Positions 5,617 through 7,420 of a stretch of 7,420 nucleotides of DNA are shown in pieces (position 1 is the stretch's first letter; the number at the start of each line of letters is the position of its first letter). The stretch spans positions 1-7,420 of the forward strand of contig JAUWME010000101.1 of the NCBI GenBank assembly GCA_030613285.1, read 5' to 3'. Both the position numbers and the translations under genes were made by a program. The notes under the pieces are model-generated. The model had not been told where the DNA came from. It worked only from the letters and a program-made list of their open reading frames with translations, and ran no database searches. The DNA is from Candidatus Zymogenus sp. (lineage in GTDB: Bacteria; Desulfobacterota; Zymogenia; Zymogenales; Zymogenaceae).

Positions 5617-7128
5617 ATGAAACTCAAGAGGAATAGAGATTTCAGATTACAGTATCGCACCTTGATAACGACTGCCCTGATTGTGGGAATTGTATCTATT
5701 TTTAGCATATCGATAAGCAACATTGCGTTGGCCGGTATTTTTGGCGAGACAGATAATGGAGACGGGGAAGCGAGATATATTACTCTTCCCGATTTTGCAT
5801 TTCTTGCAAAAAAATTGACTCCAGCGGTGGTAAACATCAGCACAAAGTCGGTAAGCCCTTTTTCCGGTTCCGGCTCACCACACAGGGGCAATCCCTTCGA
5901 TGAGTTTTTTGGTTCCCCAGGATCTCCCAGGGAGACCAAAAGTCTGGGAAGTGGGTTTATAATCAGCAAGGACGGGTACATTTTTACCAATAATCACGTT
6001 ATAAAAAACGCTACGGAAATAAAAGTAACTCTGCACAATGAAAAGACTTATAATGCCCGGGTAATCGGTTCGGATCCCAAAACGGACCTTGCCCTGATCA
6101 AAATCGAGGCGGGCAATAATCTCCCGACTGTAAATATGGGAGATTCCGACAAGCTCGAAGTCGGCGAATGGGTTTTGGCAATTGGTAACCCCTTCGGCCT
6201 TGAAGAAACCGTAACGGCAGGAATTGTCAGCGCAAAAGGGCGTGTAATCGGTTCCGGCCCCTACGACGACTTTATCCAGACGGATGCGTCCATCAACCCC
6301 GGCAATTCCGGCGGCCCGCTCTTTAATGCTAAAGGTGAAGTTATTGGAATCAACACGGCTATTATAAATCGTGGTCAGGGCATCGGCTTTGCTATTCCAA
6401 TAAATATGGCAAAGAGTCTCTACCCCCAGCTAAAGAGGGGCAAAATAATTCGAGGTTGGATAGGCGTTGTCATTCAGGAGGTTACGCCGGAACTTGCCAA
6501 GTCCTTCGGACTTCCGGATACCAAAGGGGTACTGATATCTGAGGTTATGACCTCAAGTCCCGCAGAAAAAGCCGGTTTAAAAAAAGGTGATATTATCATT
6601 GGGTTCAATGGCAAGAGGATAAAAAAGACCAAAGAACTTCCCGTTATCGTTGCCATGACCCCTGTGGGTTCAAAAGTTAACATGACGGTATTCAGAAATG
6701 GAAAATCACATAAGCTTCCAATAATTGTGGGCAAAATGCCCGCAGAAGGGATGAGGGCATCAACCCCAAGCCCATATCCATCACCTTCGCCAAGCCCCAG
6801 ACCATCAACTCCTCCTCCTTTGGGACCGGGCACAATGCCGGGGTACGGCTCAGGGTTGGGCCTTACCGTGGAGCCAATCACCCCAAATATTGCAAAACTC
6901 CTGGGGCTAACAGAAACCAGCGGCGTGCTTGTTACTTCTGTAGATAGAAACAGCTTTGCGGAAAGATCTGGGATTACCAAAGGGGATATTATAAAAGAGT
7001 TGAATCACAAAAAAATAGTAAGCGTGAGCAACTTTAAAATGGAAATCACCAAGGCAGACAGGACAGGAAGATATCTATTTCTCATCTGGAGAAATGGCGC
7101 CACCGTCTACATAGCTGTCAACAAATAA
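5617..7128 (+). CDS. htrA: Periplasmic Do-family serine protease HtrA/DegP with two PDZ domains
   Basis: This periplasmic protease/chaperone degrades or holds misfolded envelope proteins. The 503-residue length fits a two-PDZ Do protease. The N-terminus is a signal peptide: a basic n-region, a hydrophobic core at about 15-37 and probable cleavage after ALA (37-39). The trypsin-like domain (about 57-270) has a complete triad: H127 in TNNHVI, D157 in KTDLALIK and S231 in GNSGGP. The segment 77-108 between the first strands is Gly/Ser/Pro-rich and corresponds to the flexible LA loop. PDZ1 is about 276-370 (GWIGVVIQ...GVLISEV...AGLKKGDII) and PDZ2 about 410-500 (GLGLTVEP...GVLVTSV...SGITKGDII). 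They are joined by a Pro/Ser-rich linker (381-406) longer than usual. GGAGG (5602-5606), 10 nt upstream, sets the start. It follows a regulator-kinase pair and is closed by two terminator candidates. It could equally be named degP, degQ or mucD; sequence alone does not decide. Confidence 0.97.
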   Translation: MKLKRNRDFRLQYRTLITTALIVGIVSIFSISISNIALAGIFGETDNGDGEARYITLPDFAFLAKKLTPAVVNISTKSVSPFSGSGSPHRGNPFDEFFGSPGSPRETKSLGSGFIISKDGYIFTNNHVIKNATEIKVTLHNEKTYNARVIGSDPKTDLALIKIEAGNNLPTVNMGDSDKLEVGEWVLAIGNPFGLEETVTAGIVSAKGRVIGSGPYDDFIQTDASINPGNSGGPLFNAKGEVIGINTAIINRGQGIGFAIPINMAKSLYPQLKRGKIIRGWIGVVIQEVTPELAKSFGLPDTKGVLISEVMTSSPAEKAGLKKGDIIIGFNGKRIKKTKELPVIVAMTPVGSKVNMTVFRNGKSHKLPIIVGKMPAEGMRASTPSPYPSPSPSPRPSTPPPLGPGTMPGYGSGLGLTVEPITPNIAKLLGLTETSGVLVTSVDRNSFAERSGITKGDIIKELNHKKIVSVSNFKMEITKADRTGRYLFLIWRNGATVYIAVNK

Positions 7129-7148
7129 CAAAATTAATGATTTGTGAC

Positions 7149-7182
7149 TAAAGGGTGCACTTATTGTGCGCCCTTTAATTTT
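7149..7182 (+). terminator. Intrinsic terminator after htrA (first of two)
   Basis: TAAAGGGTGCAC (7149-7160) pairs with GTGCGCCCTTTA (7166-7177) around the 5-nt loop TTATT. All 12 positions pair, with one U-G wobble. A short ATTTT follows. The stem is strong and the U-run modest. The stem begins 21 nt after the htrA stop. Confidence 0.85.
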
Positions 7183-7197
7183 GTAGATATTCCACAT

Positions 7198-7223
7198 GGG
7201 CGAACTTCTCTCCGCCCTTTTTT
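7198..7223 (+). terminator. Second, back-up terminator candidate
   Basis: GGGCG (7198-7202) pairs with CGCCC (7213-7217) around a 10-nt loop and runs straight into six T (7218-7223). The stem is short but all G-C, and the U-run is better than that of the first hairpin. Confidence 0.55.
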
Positions 7224-7254
7224 CATTTGGCTTAAAAAACCTCGCCTTATCCTA

Positions 7255-7283
7255 TTGACATTATCTTTCGTAAATGCAAAAAT
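7255..7283 (+). promoter_or_regulatory. Candidate promoter for the right-edge gene
   Basis: A perfect -35 TTGACA (7255-7260) is followed after 17 bp by AAAAAT (7278-7283, 4 of 6 consensus but lacking the first T). It lies after both terminator candidates and about 30 bp before the next ATG, as expected for an independently transcribed gene. Confidence 0.45.
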
Positions 7284-7310
7284 ACGCAATACTCTTTTTT
7301 GGATGAAAAA

Positions 7311-7420
7311 ATGGCGGACTTTAAAAAAGCCTTTTCGTACCCGTTTCAAGATAATGATTGGCCGTACAAGATTCTAATTGGCACACTTTTTAAAGCTTTT
7401 TTGACTTTTTATTTTCATTT
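7311..7420 (+). CDS. N-terminus of a DUF4013-like membrane protein, cut by window edge
   Basis: An open frame runs from ATG 7311 to the right edge: 36 complete codons with no stop. It begins MADFKKAFSYPFQDNDWPYK and goes on into a hydrophobic stretch (ILIGTLFKAFLTFYF, 21-35). The pattern F-x-x-A-F-x-x-PF-x-D-x-D-W-x-x-K-I-L-I-G is how DUF4013 proteins usually start; they are small multi-pass membrane proteins of unknown function. The frame is open back to 7236, but ATG 7311 gives the conventional N-terminus. GGA at 7301-7303 is a weak Shine-Dalgarno, and TTG 7299 is a less likely alternative start. A different frame opening at 7144 inside the terminator is not credible. Confidence 0.7.
   Translation, partial: MADFKKAFSYPFQDNDWPYKILIGTLFKAFLTFYFH

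Noticed and set aside
5559..5990. 143-residue minus-strand ORF across the htrA start
   Set aside because: It covers the htrA ribosome-binding site, signal peptide and protease N-terminus on the opposite strand and has no family resemblance.
6474..6980. 168-residue minus-strand ORF
   Set aside because: It is antisense to the HtrA PDZ and linker region. Its Gly-rich stretch is merely the complement of the Pro/Ser linker.
7144..7377. 77-residue plus-strand ORF
   Set aside because: It begins inside the region of the first terminator, runs through both hairpins and is out of frame with the DUF4013-like start at 7311. The product is not protein-like.
1..7420. Mobile element, CRISPR, toxin-antitoxin or defence system
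   Set aside because: No transposase, integrase, repeat-spacer array, terminal repeats or tRNA-like sequence was found. Every substantial coding region is accounted for by a known family or family-like protein.

Overview
The window looks like an ordinary chromosomal segment of a moderately AT-rich Gram-negative bacterium. Three points support this: a periplasmic Do/HtrA protease with an export signal, a membrane glycosyltransferase of the lipid A/polyprenyl-phosphate-sugar type, and ndk and rlmN placed next to each other. A deltaproteobacteria-like anaerobe would fit the protein style, but this is an impression from the sequences and not a test. I see no insertion sequence, phage gene, CRISPR array, tRNA or rRNA.

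Layout. Positions 1-1353 (minus strand) hold a multi-pass ArnT/PMT-type glycosyltransferase whose C-terminus runs off the left edge. A 340-bp AT-rich divergent intergenic region (1354-1693) follows, with a candidate promoter on each strand and several small repeats. Rightward genes are ndk (1694-2113) and rlmN (2168-3271), 54 bp apart with no terminator between them. A 162-bp intergenic region with a good sigma70-type promoter leads into an OmpR/PhoB-family response regulator (3434-4102). A HAMP-containing sensor histidine kinase (4106-5515) starts 3 bp after its stop. After a 101-bp gap with two small inverted repeats comes a signal-peptide-bearing HtrA/DegP protease with two PDZ domains (5617-7128). 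Two hairpin terminator candidates in series (7149-7223) close the rightward unit. A new promoter candidate then leads to the start of a small protein resembling DUF4013 membrane proteins (7311-7420), cut by the right edge.

How the genes may work together. The regulator-kinase-protease block has the layout of an envelope-stress module: a membrane sensor, its DNA-binding partner and a periplasmic quality-control protease, comparable in logic to CpxAR-DegP or CssRS-HtrA. No terminator separates kinase from protease, so the three may share transcripts, possibly with an extra promoter before htrA. ndk (nucleotide balance) and rlmN (23S rRNA/tRNA adenine C2 methylation) are housekeeping and probably co-transcribed. 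I found no convincing undescribed system. The more interesting points are the sensor-protease linkage, the Pro/Ser linker between the HtrA PDZ domains, two acidic insertions in RlmN, and the operator-like repeats in the intergenic regions.
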